64,000 bases of DNA from Myxococcales bacterium (GTDB lineage: Bacteria; Myxococcota_A; Polyangia; Haliangiales; Haliangiaceae), in the NCBI GenBank assembly GCA_016720595.1, contig JADKKI010000012.1, forward strand, positions 214,169-278,168. The letters are read 5' to 3'. The translations under genes were made by a program, and so were the position numbers. The stretch's first letter is position 1. Each line of letters opens with the position of its first letter. Shown here in pieces: positions 1-8,265 of this stretch. The notes under the pieces are model-generated. The model was not told where the DNA came from and ran no database searches. It was given only the letters and a program-made list of their open reading frames with translations.

Positions 1-684
1 ATCTGGTGCGAGCGCATGGACGAGAACCCCAGCTGGACCGCGGCGGGGACCACGAGCTGGCAGTGGGCCACGCCGTCGCCGGTCTCCGTGAGCGGAGATC
101 CCACGCTCGCGCACACCGGTGACCACGTGTTCGGCACCGAGATCTCGGGCAACGGGCGCTATCCAACGAGCGCGATGACCTCGATCACCACGCCGGAGAT
201 CCAGACCTGGATGTACGACGAGGTCCATCTCCAGTACTGGCGCTGGCTCGCCGTCGAGGACGGCCTCTACGATCAGGCGACGATCGAGGTCAATGGCTCC
301 AGCGTCTGGCACAACGCGACCACCACCGACGGCAGCCTCGACCACGTGGATCACGAATGGCGGTTTCAGGATGTCGACGTCACGGCGCTCGCGGGGCACG
401 CGGTGCAGGCGCGCTGGACGATGACGAGCGACATGAGCCGCGAGCTCGGGGGGTGGACGATCGATGATGTCTGCCTGGTGGGCATCGGCAAGCACCCGGT
501 GTGCGGCGATGGGATCCTCGACGTGCGCGAGGATTGCGACGACGGCAACCTCACGAGCGGCGACGGGTGCAACGAGTACTGCCACGTCGACGACGGTGGT
601 TGCTGCTCCGCGGGCACCGACCCATCCGGACCGCTCGTGCTCGGGCTCGGGGTGATCGCCCTGGCGCGCCGCCGCCGGCGGTAG
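1..684 (+). CDS. C-terminus of secreted Cys-rich protein with MYXO-CTERM-like tail (partial)
   Basis: The reading frame is open from the first base, so the N-terminus lies outside the window. The visible part has a beta-rich, Trp/Asp-rich module ending in GGWTIDDVCLVG, as in jelly-roll domains attached to secreted myxobacterial peptidases. It is followed by a Cys-rich repeat (CGDGILDVREDCDDGN...GDGCN, Myxococcus cysteine-rich/DUF4215 type). The extreme C-terminus is GGCCSAG, a hydrophobic stretch (PLVLGLGVIALA) and RRRRR, the three-part MYXO-CTERM arrangement used for surface anchoring in Myxococcota. The catalytic part, if any, is not visible, so enzyme activity cannot be assigned. Confidence is high for a surface/secreted protein and low for its function. 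Confidence 0.8.
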   Translation: MWCERMDENPSWTAAGTTSWQWATPSPVSVSGDPTLAHTGDHVFGTEISGNGRYPTSAMTSITTPEIQTWMYDEVHLQYWRWLAVEDGLYDQATIEVNGSSVWHNATTTDGSLDHVDHEWRFQDVDVTALAGHAVQARWTMTSDMSRELGGWTIDDVCLVGIGKHPVCGDGILDVREDCDDGNLTSGDGCNEYCHVDDGGCCSAGTDPSGPLVLGLGVIALARRRRR

Positions 685-737
685 ACTCGTGGTGCCGCGC
701 GCGTAAGCGCGAACCCCGCCCCACGTTGGATCACCAG

Positions 738-1211
738 ATGCCCATGCTCACCTGCTCCACCTGCTCCGGCCTGACTCCCGGCGAGGCGTCGGCGACCTGC
801 CTCCACTGCGACGCGCCGCTGCGCCGCCCCCCGCGGTGGATGCTGCGGGTGACCGCGCTGCTCGGCCCGGCCGGGGCGATCCTGCTCGCCGCCTGCTACG
901 GCGCTCCGGGCCGGTACCACACCGAGCGTCCGATCGGGCCGCACGGCATGACGCGCGTTGATCAGGATGGCGATGGCGAGCTCGGCGGCTTCGTCTGCGA
1001 TCCGAACGCGGGCTCCGAGTGCCCGACCGAGCTCGAGCGTACGCCGCCTCCAGCGGATCTCGACTGCGACGACCACGATCGCACGCGCTATCACGGTGCC
1101 GCGGATCTCGACGGCGACGGGATCGATCAGAACTGCGATGGCGTGGATGGCTGGAAGGATTCGAACGTGGTCGCCACGCCGCCAGCCGATGCGGGCGCAG
1201 CGCCCGAATGA
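738..1211 (+). CDS. Small Cys/Asp-rich membrane-anchored protein, candidate substrate of the adjacent radical SAM enzyme
   Basis: 157 residues from ATG 738 (ATG 744 is also possible). Residues 6-24 carry two CxxC pairs (C6/C9, C21/C24) like a small zinc ribbon. Residues 35-53 are a hydrophobic segment ending in LLAAC, which could be a signal anchor or a lipobox with C53. The C-terminal third is rich in Asp and Cys: DQDGDGE near 76-81, DLDCDDHD near 107-114, and DLDGDGIDQNCDGVDG at 123-138, matching the putative metal-binding-motif family of Asp/Cys repeats. Its TGA overlaps the ATG of the downstream radical SAM gene by 4 bp, so the two are probably translationally coupled. I infer it is modified by that enzyme. 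I recall an NCBI family name for SPASM maturases next to a 'GDL motif' peptide in myxobacteria; membership is unchecked. Confidence 0.75.
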   Translation: MPMLTCSTCSGLTPGEASATCLHCDAPLRRPPRWMLRVTALLGPAGAILLAACYGAPGRYHTERPIGPHGMTRVDQDGDGELGGFVCDPNAGSECPTELERTPPPADLDCDDHDRTRYHGAADLDGDGIDQNCDGVDGWKDSNVVATPPADAGAAPE

Positions 1212-2440
1212 CCGATAGCCGCGCGCGCCGCCGGCTCGACGTGATCACCGCGGAGCCGTTCCCCGCATACGTCGTGTGGGAGCTGACGCTCGCGTGCGAT
1301 CACGCCTGCACCCACTGCGGCTCGCGCGCCGGCGTGGCACGCGAGGGCGAGCTGTCCACCGACGAGGCGCTCGGCGTGGTCGCGCAGCTCGCGGCGCTCG
1401 GCACGCGCGAGGTGGTGCTGATCGGTGGGGAGGCGTACCTCCACACCGGCTTTCTCGCGATCGTCCGCGCACTGCGCGCCGCGGGGATCGCGCCGGCGCT
1501 GACCACCGGCGGCCGAGGCATCACGGAGGCGCTCGCCATCGAGCTCGCGGACGCGGGCCTCGCGTATGCCTCGGTCTCGATCGATGGCCTCGAGCTCACA
1601 CACGATCGCATGCGCAACCTGCGCGGGAGCTGGCGCGCCGCGACCACCGCCCTCGAGCGGCTACGTGCCGCCGGCTTGCCCACCGCATCGAACATCAACC
1701 TCAACCGCCTCAATCACCGCGATCTCGAGCCGCTCTACGACGAGCTGCGCGCACGCGGCATCGGCTCGTGGCAGGTCCAGCTCACCGCTCCGCTTGGCCG
1801 CGCCGCCGATCGGCCCGAGCTGCTGCTGCAGCCGTGGGACCTGCTCGACGTGGTGCCGCGCGTCGCCGCGCTCAAGCAGCGCGCGCGAGGAGACGGCATC
1901 GTGCTGACGCCCGGCAACAACCTCGGCTACTTCGGCCCCGAGGAGACCGCCCTCCGCTCGATCGATGCGGCCGATCGCGATCACTGGCGCGGCTGCCAGG
2001 CCGGGAAGTTCGTGATGGGCATCGAGGCGCACGGCGGGATCAAGGGCTGCCCGTCGCTCCAGCCCGCCTACGTCGGTGGCACCACGCGCGAGCGATCGAT
2101 CGCGGAGATCTGGCGCGAGGCGCCCGAGCTTGCGTTCACGCGCGAGCGCACCGTCGAGGATCTGTGGGGCTTCTGCCGCACCTGCGCGTTCGCGGCGCAC
2201 TGCCTCGGCGGCTGCAGCTTCACGGCTCACTCGATCTTCGGGCGCCCCGGGAACAACCCGTACTGTCACTACCGCGCGCGCTCGCTGGCGAAGCAGGGCC
2301 TGCGCGAGCGCCTCGTGCCAGCGACCTCCGCGCCGGGCGTGCCGTTCGATCACGGCACCTTCGAGCTGGTCACCGAGCCGCTCGACGCCAGCGACGAGGT
2401 GCTGCCCGCCGAGCGCCTCGTCCAGATCCGGCGCGGCTGA
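1208..2440 (+). CDS. Radical SAM/SPASM domain protein (putative peptide maturase)
   Basis: 410 residues. The ATG at 1208 overlaps the previous stop (ATGA). The radical SAM 4Fe-4S motif CxxxCxxC is C30, C34, C37 (LACDHACTHCG), followed by a TIM-barrel with IGGEAYLH and SVSIDGLE strands. The C-terminal region has a SPASM-type cysteine set: C in HWRGCQAGK, GCPS, then FCRTCAF, HCLGGC and YCHYR, enough for auxiliary Fe-S clusters. SPASM proteins of this length typically modify ribosomally made peptides or enzymes using SAM to generate a 5'-deoxyadenosyl radical. The coupled small Cys/Asp-rich gene is the natural substrate candidate. The reaction is not predictable from sequence. An unrelated SPASM function, such as a sulfatase-maturase-like one, is less likely because no sulfatase is nearby. 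Confidence 0.9.
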   Translation: MTDSRARRRLDVITAEPFPAYVVWELTLACDHACTHCGSRAGVAREGELSTDEALGVVAQLAALGTREVVLIGGEAYLHTGFLAIVRALRAAGIAPALTTGGRGITEALAIELADAGLAYASVSIDGLELTHDRMRNLRGSWRAATTALERLRAAGLPTASNINLNRLNHRDLEPLYDELRARGIGSWQVQLTAPLGRAADRPELLLQPWDLLDVVPRVAALKQRARGDGIVLTPGNNLGYFGPEETALRSIDAADRDHWRGCQAGKFVMGIEAHGGIKGCPSLQPAYVGGTTRERSIAEIWREAPELAFTRERTVEDLWGFCRTCAFAAHCLGGCSFTAHSIFGRPGNNPYCHYRARSLAKQGLRERLVPATSAPGVPFDHGTFELVTEPLDASDEVLPAERLVQIRRG

Positions 2441-2508
2441 CGGATGTCGCGGTGATCGCCTCGGACCTTGCCCGATGAGGCCCGGCGTCGAGAGCAGCGA
2501 TCAGGGCG

Positions 2509-2529
2509 AAAAGGGGTCAGACCCCTTTT
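2509..2529. terminator. Bidirectional terminator-like palindrome
   Basis: Two 10-base arms, AAAAGGGGTC and GACCCCTTTT, flank a single A. The short GC stem with A/T tracts on both sides sits between two converging genes (stops at 2440 and 2536), so it can end transcription from both directions. The GGGGTCAGACCCC core also resembles REP-like palindromes dispersed in many bacterial genomes. Confidence 0.7.
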
Positions 2530-2535
2530 ACTGAG

Positions 2536-2997
2536 TCAGTGCTTGGTCGCGAGGCGCTGCTCGAGCAGGTGCCCATCGACATCGGTCTCGGCCTTGATGC
2601 CGAAGTAGACCTTGGGGCCGCGCGGATCGTCGGCGATCGTCAGCTTGAGATCGAACGGCTCCGGGCCATCGACGGGCTCGATCGTGTACGCGCTCGTGAC
2701 CTCGTCGTGGGTCTCGTGCAGCGTGAACGTGATCGTCTCGCCGGTCGCCTTGAACGAGAACAGCTCGAAGATCCCCTTGAACAGGGTGCGGTCCTGGAAC
2801 ACGCCGCCGCCCATGTTGGGCACGAAGCGGTAGACGTGGAGCTTGTCGCGCTCGGACTGCGGATAGGTGTCGAGCCAGTTGCGATCGATGAGGAGGCTCT
2901 TGGCCTCCTCGGCCGAGACGGTCTTCGACGGGGCGGGCTTCGAGGACGAGCAGGCCGCGAGGGCGGCGATCACGGCGAGCACGGGCAGGTTGCGCAT
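2536..2997 (-). CDS. Putative lipoprotein, unknown function
   Basis: 153 residues from ATG 2997. A short signal peptide with a lipobox (VIAALAAC, Cys at about residue 16) is followed by a Ser/Lys/Pro linker (SSSKPAPSKT) and a soluble domain of about 125 residues with alternating beta-like strands (HVYRFVPNMGGGVFQD, ITFTLHETHDEVTSAYTIE). It probably sits on a membrane facing the periplasm. I do not recognise a family. It converges on the radical SAM gene across the palindrome at 2509-2529. An upstream start at 3120 is rejected because the added residues are Arg-rich and would bury the signal peptide. Confidence 0.75.
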   Translation of the reverse strand: MRNLPVLAVIAALAACSSSKPAPSKTVSAEEAKSLLIDRNWLDTYPQSERDKLHVYRFVPNMGGGVFQDRTLFKGIFELFSFKATGETITFTLHETHDEVTSAYTIEPVDGPEPFDLKLTIADDPRGPKVYFGIKAETDVDGHLLEQRLATKH

Positions 2998-3016
2998 GCC
3001 CGCAGTGTAGCTGCGA

Positions 3017-3391
3017 TCAGGCCGCGAGGATCCGCAGCGCGCCCTCGGCGCCCCGCGAGATCTGGCGGTTGCGCGCCTCGGCCGTGCCGCCCACGGCGCA
3101 CACGAGGAGCTCGGCGCCATCGACCTCGACCTTCATCATCTGCACCTGCCAGGCGCTCCCACCGCCGAGCACGGTGCCGGAGAACTCCTTGATGCGCTGG
3201 CCCACGATCACCATCCTGGCCGCCACCTCGTCGCACGCGAACGTGTCCCCCGACGAGGCGAGCGGCAGGCCATCACCGTCCGCGACCACCATGGCTTCGA
3301 TCCGTCCATCCTCGCAACACTGGGCGAGCTGGTACCTGAGCGCCTCCACGGTCGTGGTGGCGCGGCGCTTCCTGCGTTCCGTGATGAACAT
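3017..3391 (-). CDS. Roadblock/LC7-like domain protein
   Basis: 124 residues from ATG 3391. The sequence after a basic N-terminus fits the roadblock/LC7 fold: helix VEALRYQLAQCCEDGRIEAM, then VVADGDGLPLASSG, a helix with DEVAARMVIVGQ, and a strand pair VQMMKVEVDGAELLVCAVGG. In bacteria such proteins act as partners of small Ras-like GTPases or as clock-like regulators (MglB family in myxobacteria). No GTPase gene is adjacent, so its partner is unknown. It diverges from the S9 peptidase at 3452, with 60 bp between the starts. Confidence 0.75.
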   Translation of the reverse strand: MFITERRKRRATTTVEALRYQLAQCCEDGRIEAMVVADGDGLPLASSGDTFACDEVAARMVIVGQRIKEFSGTVLGGGSAWQVQMMKVEVDGAELLVCAVGGTAEARNRQISRGAEGALRILAA

Positions 3392-3451
3392 AAAAGAATC
3401 GTCCCAACCGGCCACGGCAGGGGCAAGTTCTCGCCATAAGCTGCGCTCCCC

Positions 3452-5548
3452 GTGGACGACAAGCTCCTGGCCGACGCGGCCGCCACCTACAACTTCCGCC
3501 TCGGCGTCCCCACCCCCCTCGCCGTCACTCCGGACGGGGCCGTGCTCTACCGCCGCACCCCCGCCCGGGACTTCGCCGCGGACCTGTTCGAGCTGTCGCC
3601 GACCGGCGTGATCCGCACGCTCGCCACCGCGCAGGACCTGCTGGGCGCCACCGAGGAGCGGCTCTCGAACGAGGAGAAGGCGCGGCGCGAGCGCACCCGC
3701 ACGGCCACTCGGGGCGTGGTGGATCTCGATGTCTCGGAGGACGGGGCCACCGTGATGGTCCCGATCGGCGGCACGTTCGTCTTGATCGATCGCACGAGCG
3801 GCTCCCGCACGGTGATCGATCCCGCGGGCGCCGCGTACGACCCGCACCTGTCGCCCGATGGCCAGCACGTCGCGTTCGTGCGCGACCACGCGCTGTGGGT
3901 CGTCACCCGCGGCAGCGCCCCGCGACCGCTCACCGCGCCGCCCGAGGGCCACGAGGATGGCGTCGCGGATTTCGCTGCGCAGGAGGAGCTCGGCCGTACG
4001 CGCGGGTTCTGGTGGTCGCCGGACTCGCGCGAGATCGCGTTCCAGCGCACCGATCTCCGCCCCGTCGACACGCTCTACGTCTCGAACCCGCGGCATCCCG
4101 AGCAGCCGCCCGTCACGTTCCGCTATCCGCGCGCCGGCACCGCCAACGCGAAGGTCTCGCTCGGGGTGATCGCCATCGATCGCACGGCACCGGCCACACA
4201 GCCCGATGCGGCGTTCGCGTGGGGTGCCGAGGTGGAGTACCTCGCGGCCGTGACCTGGCCCGCGCACGGCCCGCTCACCGCGCTCGTGCTCGATCGCGAT
4301 CAGAACCAGGTCACCGTGCTCGCCCTCGATCCGGTCACGCACCAGACCCGCACGCTGCTCACCGAGCACGACGATGCCTGGATCAACGTCAACGTCGGCG
4401 CCCCCGCGTGGCTGCACGATGGCTCGGGCTTCCTGTGGTTGACCGAGCGGCTCGGCGCGTGGGTGCTCGAGCGGCGCGATCGCACGGGGGCCCTGGTCGC
4501 GCAGCTGACCACGCCCGAGCTCGGTCTCCACCACCTCGCCGGCCTCGACGGCGATGTGGCGATCGTGGTCACGACGCCCGCGCAGACCTGCCAGCAGGTG
4601 TGGCGCGTGCCGCTCGATGGCGGTGCGCCGCAGCGGATCGATCACGAGGCCGGCGTGGCGAACGTGATGCGCGCCAAGCACGGCGTCACCGTGATCGACA
4701 CCCAGCTCGCCGGCGGCGGCCGGACCGTCGTCGCGATCTCGGCCCGCGGTACCCACGAGCTGCCGAGCGTGGCCGAGCGCCCCTCGCTGATCCCGACCAC
4801 GGTGCTCGAGACCGTGCAGCTCGAGGGCCGGCTCCACAACGTGGCCGTCACCAGGCCGCGCGCCTTCGATTCGACGCAGCGATACCCGGTGCTCCTCAAG
4901 GTCTATGGCGGCCCGCATGCGCTGACCGTTCTCGACGCGCGCGACACCTACGTGATGGACCAGTGGTACGCCGATGCCGGGTTCATCGTGGTGCGCAGCG
5001 ACAATCGCGGCACACCCGGGCGGGGACGCACGTGGGAGCGCGCCGTCCTCAAAGACCTGATCACGGTGCCCCTCGAAGATCAGATCGGTGCGCTCCAGGC
5101 CGTGGCCGCGCGTCACGCGGAGCTGGATCTCTCGCGGGTGGGCATCTTCGGGTGGTCGTTCGGCGGCTACCTCTCCGCCCTCGCCGTGCTGCTCCGTCCC
5201 GACGTGTTCAAGGCCGGCATCGCGGGCGCGCCGGTCACGGACTGGGCGCTCTACGACACCGCATACACCGAGCGCTACATGAAGACGCCGCAGGCGAATG
5301 CCGCGGGCTATGCGTCCACGAGCGCGCTGACCCACGCCGCCAAGCTCACGCGCCCGCTCCTCGTGATCCACGGCATCACCGATGACAACGTGCACTTCGC
5401 GCATACGCTGGCGCTGATCGAGGCCCTCTACGTCGCTGGCAAGCGGGCCGAGGTGATCACGCTGTCGGCCACGCACATGGTCCCGGATCCGAAGCTGAAC
5501 CTCGCGCGCGAGCTCGTGCAGATCGAGTTCTTCCGCGAGAAGCTGTGA
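3452..5548 (+). CDS. S9 family serine peptidase (dipeptidyl-peptidase IV-like)
   Basis: 698 residues from GTG 3452. An N-terminal beta-propeller (DPPIV N-terminal type) covers roughly residues 30-430, and an alpha/beta-hydrolase domain covers 440-698. The nucleophile motif GWSFGG places Ser569. The acid is Asp644 in HGITDDNVHF and the base His675 in SATHMVPD, the order and spacing of the S9B family. It should cleave Xaa-Pro (or similar) dipeptides from peptide N-termini. No signal peptide is seen, so a cytoplasmic role is likely. Its TGA overlaps the GTG of the pseudouridine synthase by 3 bp, suggesting co-translation. Confidence 0.93.
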   Translation: MDDKLLADAAATYNFRLGVPTPLAVTPDGAVLYRRTPARDFAADLFELSPTGVIRTLATAQDLLGATEERLSNEEKARRERTRTATRGVVDLDVSEDGATVMVPIGGTFVLIDRTSGSRTVIDPAGAAYDPHLSPDGQHVAFVRDHALWVVTRGSAPRPLTAPPEGHEDGVADFAAQEELGRTRGFWWSPDSREIAFQRTDLRPVDTLYVSNPRHPEQPPVTFRYPRAGTANAKVSLGVIAIDRTAPATQPDAAFAWGAEVEYLAAVTWPAHGPLTALVLDRDQNQVTVLALDPVTHQTRTLLTEHDDAWINVNVGAPAWLHDGSGFLWLTERLGAWVLERRDRTGALVAQLTTPELGLHHLAGLDGDVAIVVTTPAQTCQQVWRVPLDGGAPQRIDHEAGVANVMRAKHGVTVIDTQLAGGGRTVVAISARGTHELPSVAERPSLIPTTVLETVQLEGRLHNVAVTRPRAFDSTQRYPVLLKVYGGPHALTVLDARDTYVMDQWYADAGFIVVRSDNRGTPGRGRTWERAVLKDLITVPLEDQIGALQAVAARHAELDLSRVGIFGWSFGGYLSALAVLLRPDVFKAGIAGAPVTDWALYDTAYTERYMKTPQANAAGYASTSALTHAAKLTRPLLVIHGITDDNVHFAHTLALIEALYVAGKRAEVITLSATHMVPDPKLNLARELVQIEFFREKL

Positions 5549-6204
5549 TCCTCCATCGCGACGAGCGCTGCGTCGCCGTGCACAAGCCGAGCGGACTCTC
5601 CACGCACCGCGGCTGGGACGACAGCGACGATGCCCTGCTCCAGCGCGTACGCGACGAGGTCGGCAAGTACGTCTACCCGATCCACCGGATCGATCGCGGT
5701 GCCTCCGGGATCGTGCTGTTCGCCCTCGACAAGGAGGCCGCGCGCGCGTTCACCGATGCCTGGATGGGCGGCGAGGCCGACAAGCGCTACCTCGCGATCA
5801 CGCGCGGGCATCCCGCCGAGTACGTGCTGCTCGATCATCCGATCCCGAAGGCACCCGGCGAAGATCGCGTCGAGGCGCGCACCGAGTTCTGGCGCAAGGA
5901 GACGTTCGGCCGCTACGCCCTCGTCGAGGCGCGCCCGCACACCGGCCGGTTGCACCAGATCCGCCGGCACCTGAAGCACCTGTCCTGCCCGCTGATCGGC
6001 GACGTGCGCTACGGGAAGGGCGAGCACAACCGGCTGTTCCGCACCGAGCACCACCTGCACCGCCTCGCCTTGCACGCGACCAAGCTGTCCGTGCCGCACC
6101 CCGACGGCGGGATGCTCGTGGTCGAGTGCCCGCTCGCCGACGATCTCGCGGCGGCCCTCGCGAGCTGCCGCGCCGCGTACGGCGGGATCGAGCCGGGCGG
6201 CTGA
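5545..6204 (+). CDS. RluA/TruC-family pseudouridine synthase
   Basis: 219 residues from GTG 5545, overlapping the peptidase stop. It has the RluA-family catalytic motif HRIDRGASG with catalytic Asp50, preceded by the HKPSGLSTH motif and followed by PHTGRLHQIRRH and LIGDVRYG, all characteristic. It converts uridine to pseudouridine in tRNA or rRNA. The short length and absence of an S4 domain suggest the TruC (tRNA U65) subgroup, but the exact target cannot be fixed from sequence. It ends before the palindromic element at 6274-6423. Confidence 0.92.
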   Translation: MILHRDERCVAVHKPSGLSTHRGWDDSDDALLQRVRDEVGKYVYPIHRIDRGASGIVLFALDKEAARAFTDAWMGGEADKRYLAITRGHPAEYVLLDHPIPKAPGEDRVEARTEFWRKETFGRYALVEARPHTGRLHQIRRHLKHLSCPLIGDVRYGKGEHNRLFRTEHHLHRLALHATKLSVPHPDGGMLVVECPLADDLAAALASCRAAYGGIEPGG

Positions 6205-6273
6205 CAGCTCAGCGTTGATCTCGTGCCGGGTCTGCGTGGAGGTTCGCGTACGAAGGTCGACCGGCAGCCCACC

Positions 6274-6423
6274 GAGATCAAACCCAGGAAGCCAGGAACC
6301 AAGGTCGGAGAAGCTTTCCAAGTCCGCTGCCTTTGACCTCGCCTCGGAGCCAGGTCACTTCAGGGTCGGAGGAACCTGTCAAAGGTCCGCTGCCTTGCTT
6401 CCTAGGTTCCTGGGTTTGATCTC
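6274..6423. repeat. 150-bp palindromic non-coding element with 17-bp inverted ends
   Basis: A perfect 17-base inverted repeat, GAGATCAAACCCAGGAA at 6274-6290 and its complement at 6407-6423, bounds an AT-richer stretch. The inner flanks are also imperfectly symmetric. Inside, the phrase GTCCGCTGCCTT occurs twice. It lies in the gap between the convergent genes ending at 6204 and 6486. It could be a MITE-like element, a strong terminator or a structured RNA. It shares GCCAGGTCACT (6349-6359) with the element near 15104. Confidence 0.6.
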
Positions 6424-6485
6424 TGACCGGGCGCACGAATCGCTTTGGGCGTGGTCGCCGCGCGCTTCGAGCAGCGCCCGAGACC

Positions 6486-7271
6486 TCAGGCCGCCGCGCC
6501 CTTCTTCCCGAACACGAACCAGCCGAGCGCGGTCCCGAGCATCGTGACGATGCCGCCACCGGCACCGAACACCGCGATCGCGGACAGCTCGTCGCCACCG
6601 GCACGTCCGCCCGCGACGGCGTTGGAGATCAGGTAGGCGAACGCTGCGGTGCCGACGGTGGCGCCGAGCAGCGAGGCGAGCAGCGGACGGGCACGGGCCG
6701 AGGCGCCGACGGCGAGGCCCGCGAGCAGGCATCCCGCGCCGATGCCGATCAGCAGCATCTTGCCCACCGATTCGGTGCTGCCCTCGCTGAGGCTCGTGCC
6801 GCCGGCGATCAGCACGGTCGCGAACACGGTCGCGAGCACGCAGGCGCCGAACGTGGCGAGCGCGGCGTACAGGATCCACGGCACCGACGAGGTGGTGGAC
6901 TCGCCGAGCAGCTTCTCGGACAGGAACGCACCACCGATCGCGCCGCCCGTGGAGGCCGCACCGACGATGCCGACGAACTTCATGGTCTCGCCCGGTGCCA
7001 CGCCCCACAGCAGCTTGCCGATGTTGGTCAGCGCCGCGAGCGCGACCACCGTGCCCACCACGCCGACGGCGCCGATCGCGGACTCGGTGATCGTGGAGCT
7101 GCGGCTCGCGCGCGCGGCGAAGAAGCCACCGACGAACGCGCCGGCCCCCATCAAGAGGTACACCGGGATCGGGCTCTCGAGCTTCACGATCCCGGCGACC
7201 AGCATCGCCGAGAACATGCCGCCGCCGACGAGGAAGTAGCTGAGGATCACGGACGCGAAGGAGAAGCCCAC
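6486..7271 (-). CDS. Multi-pass membrane protein, unknown function
   Basis: 261 residues from ATG 7271. Gly/Ala-rich hydrophobic segments suggest about seven or eight transmembrane helices, among them SVILSYFLVGGGMFSAMLVA, PVYLLMGAGAFVGGFFAA and ILYAALATFGACVLATVFAT. There is no signature motif I recognise. It is the last gene of a leftward run: the upstream stop at 7284 is only 12 bp before its start, so it is probably co-expressed with the two soluble proteins before it. Confidence 0.7.
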   Translation of the reverse strand: MGFSFASVILSYFLVGGGMFSAMLVAGIVKLESPIPVYLLMGAGAFVGGFFAARASRSSTITESAIGAVGVVGTVVALAALTNIGKLLWGVAPGETMKFVGIVGAASTGGAIGGAFLSEKLLGESTTSSVPWILYAALATFGACVLATVFATVLIAGGTSLSEGSTESVGKMLLIGIGAGCLLAGLAVGASARARPLLASLLGATVGTAAFAYLISNAVAGGRAGGDELSAIAVFGAGGGIVTMLGTALGWFVFGKKGAAA

Positions 7272-7283
7272 GCGGCCACGCTA

Positions 7284-7781
7284 TCACGCGAGGTCGCGAG
7301 CGAGCTCCGCCCACAGGGCATCGCTCATCAGATAGAACGCCCAGAACCGCTCGATCGGCTGCGCCCCGCGGCGCTCCTGGAACAGCACGAGGTCATCGAA
7401 CTCGCCCTCGTACCAGCCCCACAGGAACCGCGCGCGGAACACGTCGAGGTTGCGCGTGCGCAGCTCGGCGATCGCCTCTTCGACCTCGAGCTCGTCGAAC
7501 TCGTCGACCAGCGCCTGCGCCTCGTCGATCGCGGTGCCGAGGTACGCGATCCCCTGCTTGGTGAGCTCGTAGCGGTTCTTCTTCGCGTTGATGACGATCA
7601 GGTCATCCACCGCGAGCTGCTGCAGCGTCTCGTCGAGCGGCGACAGCTCCGAGGGCAGCACCACCGGCAACTCGAGCCCGCCGTCCTCGGGTGAGAGGTC
7701 CAGCTTCTTCAGCAAGTAGAGCCACGCATAGGTCTGCTTCTGCTCGTCGGTCACGGGCGTGGTCACGGTCAGATCATGCAC
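7284..7781 (-). CDS. Hypothetical protein, helical, possibly winged-helix-like
   Basis: About 165 residues from GTG 7781 (GTG 7766 is equally possible). The N-terminal half (TYAWLYLLKKLD, DETLQQLAVDDLIVINAKKNRYELTKQGIAYLG) resembles a winged-helix with a C-terminal beta wing. The second half is acidic and aromatic (VDEFDELEVEEA, FLWGWYEGEFDDLVLF). I recognise no family. It overlaps the 3' end of the upstream gene by about 13 bp, supporting co-translation. A start at 7904 would double the overlap and add an Arg/Pro-rich, non-coding-looking extension. Confidence 0.65.
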   Translation of the reverse strand: MHDLTVTTPVTDEQKQTYAWLYLLKKLDLSPEDGGLELPVVLPSELSPLDETLQQLAVDDLIVINAKKNRYELTKQGIAYLGTAIDEAQALVDEFDELEVEEAIAELRTRNLDVFRARFLWGWYEGEFDDLVLFQERRGAQPIERFWAFYLMSDALWAELARDLA

Positions 7782-8242
7782 CAGGACTCCGCGGTGAGGA
7801 GGATCCGATCGTGTTCGCGCCAGCTCGCCACATCGCCGAGGCCATAGTGGATCGGTTCGTGCGCGCAGGCGGGCCGGCGCAGCGCGGCGCGGTGCGGGTT
7901 GCACAGCGCGAGCACGATCGCCGAGGCGCGGGGCAGCTTCGGGAGCCAGCGCGCGAGGAACGCGGTCGCGAGCACGCTGACCGGGCGGTCCGGCAGCTCG
8001 AGCTCGAGCTCGATGTCGTCCGCGAGCGCCTCGCCGTCATCGGCGGAGTGCAGCGCGAGGACCAGCGCATCGTCGACGGGGCGGCCCTCTGTCTCGTCCA
8101 CGGTCAGCCAGAGGCGATCGATCCGCGCCCAGCCAAAGCCCGCGTAGTCCCGGCTCGGGAGCGCGCGATCCGTGTCGAGGTGCAGGAGCTCGTGGATCGG
8201 CCGCTCGTGAAACGGCAGCTCGGCGATCGTCAGCGTGCCCAC
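7769..8242 (-). CDS. Hypothetical protein
   Basis: 157 residues from GTG 8242. Acidic strands (DDIELELELPDRPVSVLATAFL, RIDRLWLTVDETEG) suggest a soluble mixed alpha/beta protein. It has no signal peptide, membrane segment or motif I recognise. It overlaps the next leftward gene and follows the lipoprotein gene by 23 bp, so it is probably part of the same transcript. Confidence 0.6.
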   Translation of the reverse strand: MGTLTIAELPFHERPIHELLHLDTDRALPSRDYAGFGWARIDRLWLTVDETEGRPVDDALVLALHSADDGEALADDIELELELPDRPVSVLATAFLARWLPKLPRASAIVLALCNPHRAALRRPACAHEPIHYGLGDVASWREHDRILLTAESWCMI

Positions 8243-8265
8243 GGGATGCCCAACGTGTGACGCGG

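Noticed and set aside
3017..5476. Long leftward open frame of 819 codons
   Set aside because: Its first 690 residues are Arg/Asp/His/Gly-rich with no domain and lie antisense to the S9 peptidase; only its end (3017-3391) is the real roadblock gene.
7284..7904. Longer start (7904) for the hypothetical gene
   Set aside because: Would add an Arg/Pro-rich extension overlapping most of the upstream gene's end; GTG 7781 or 7766 is better.
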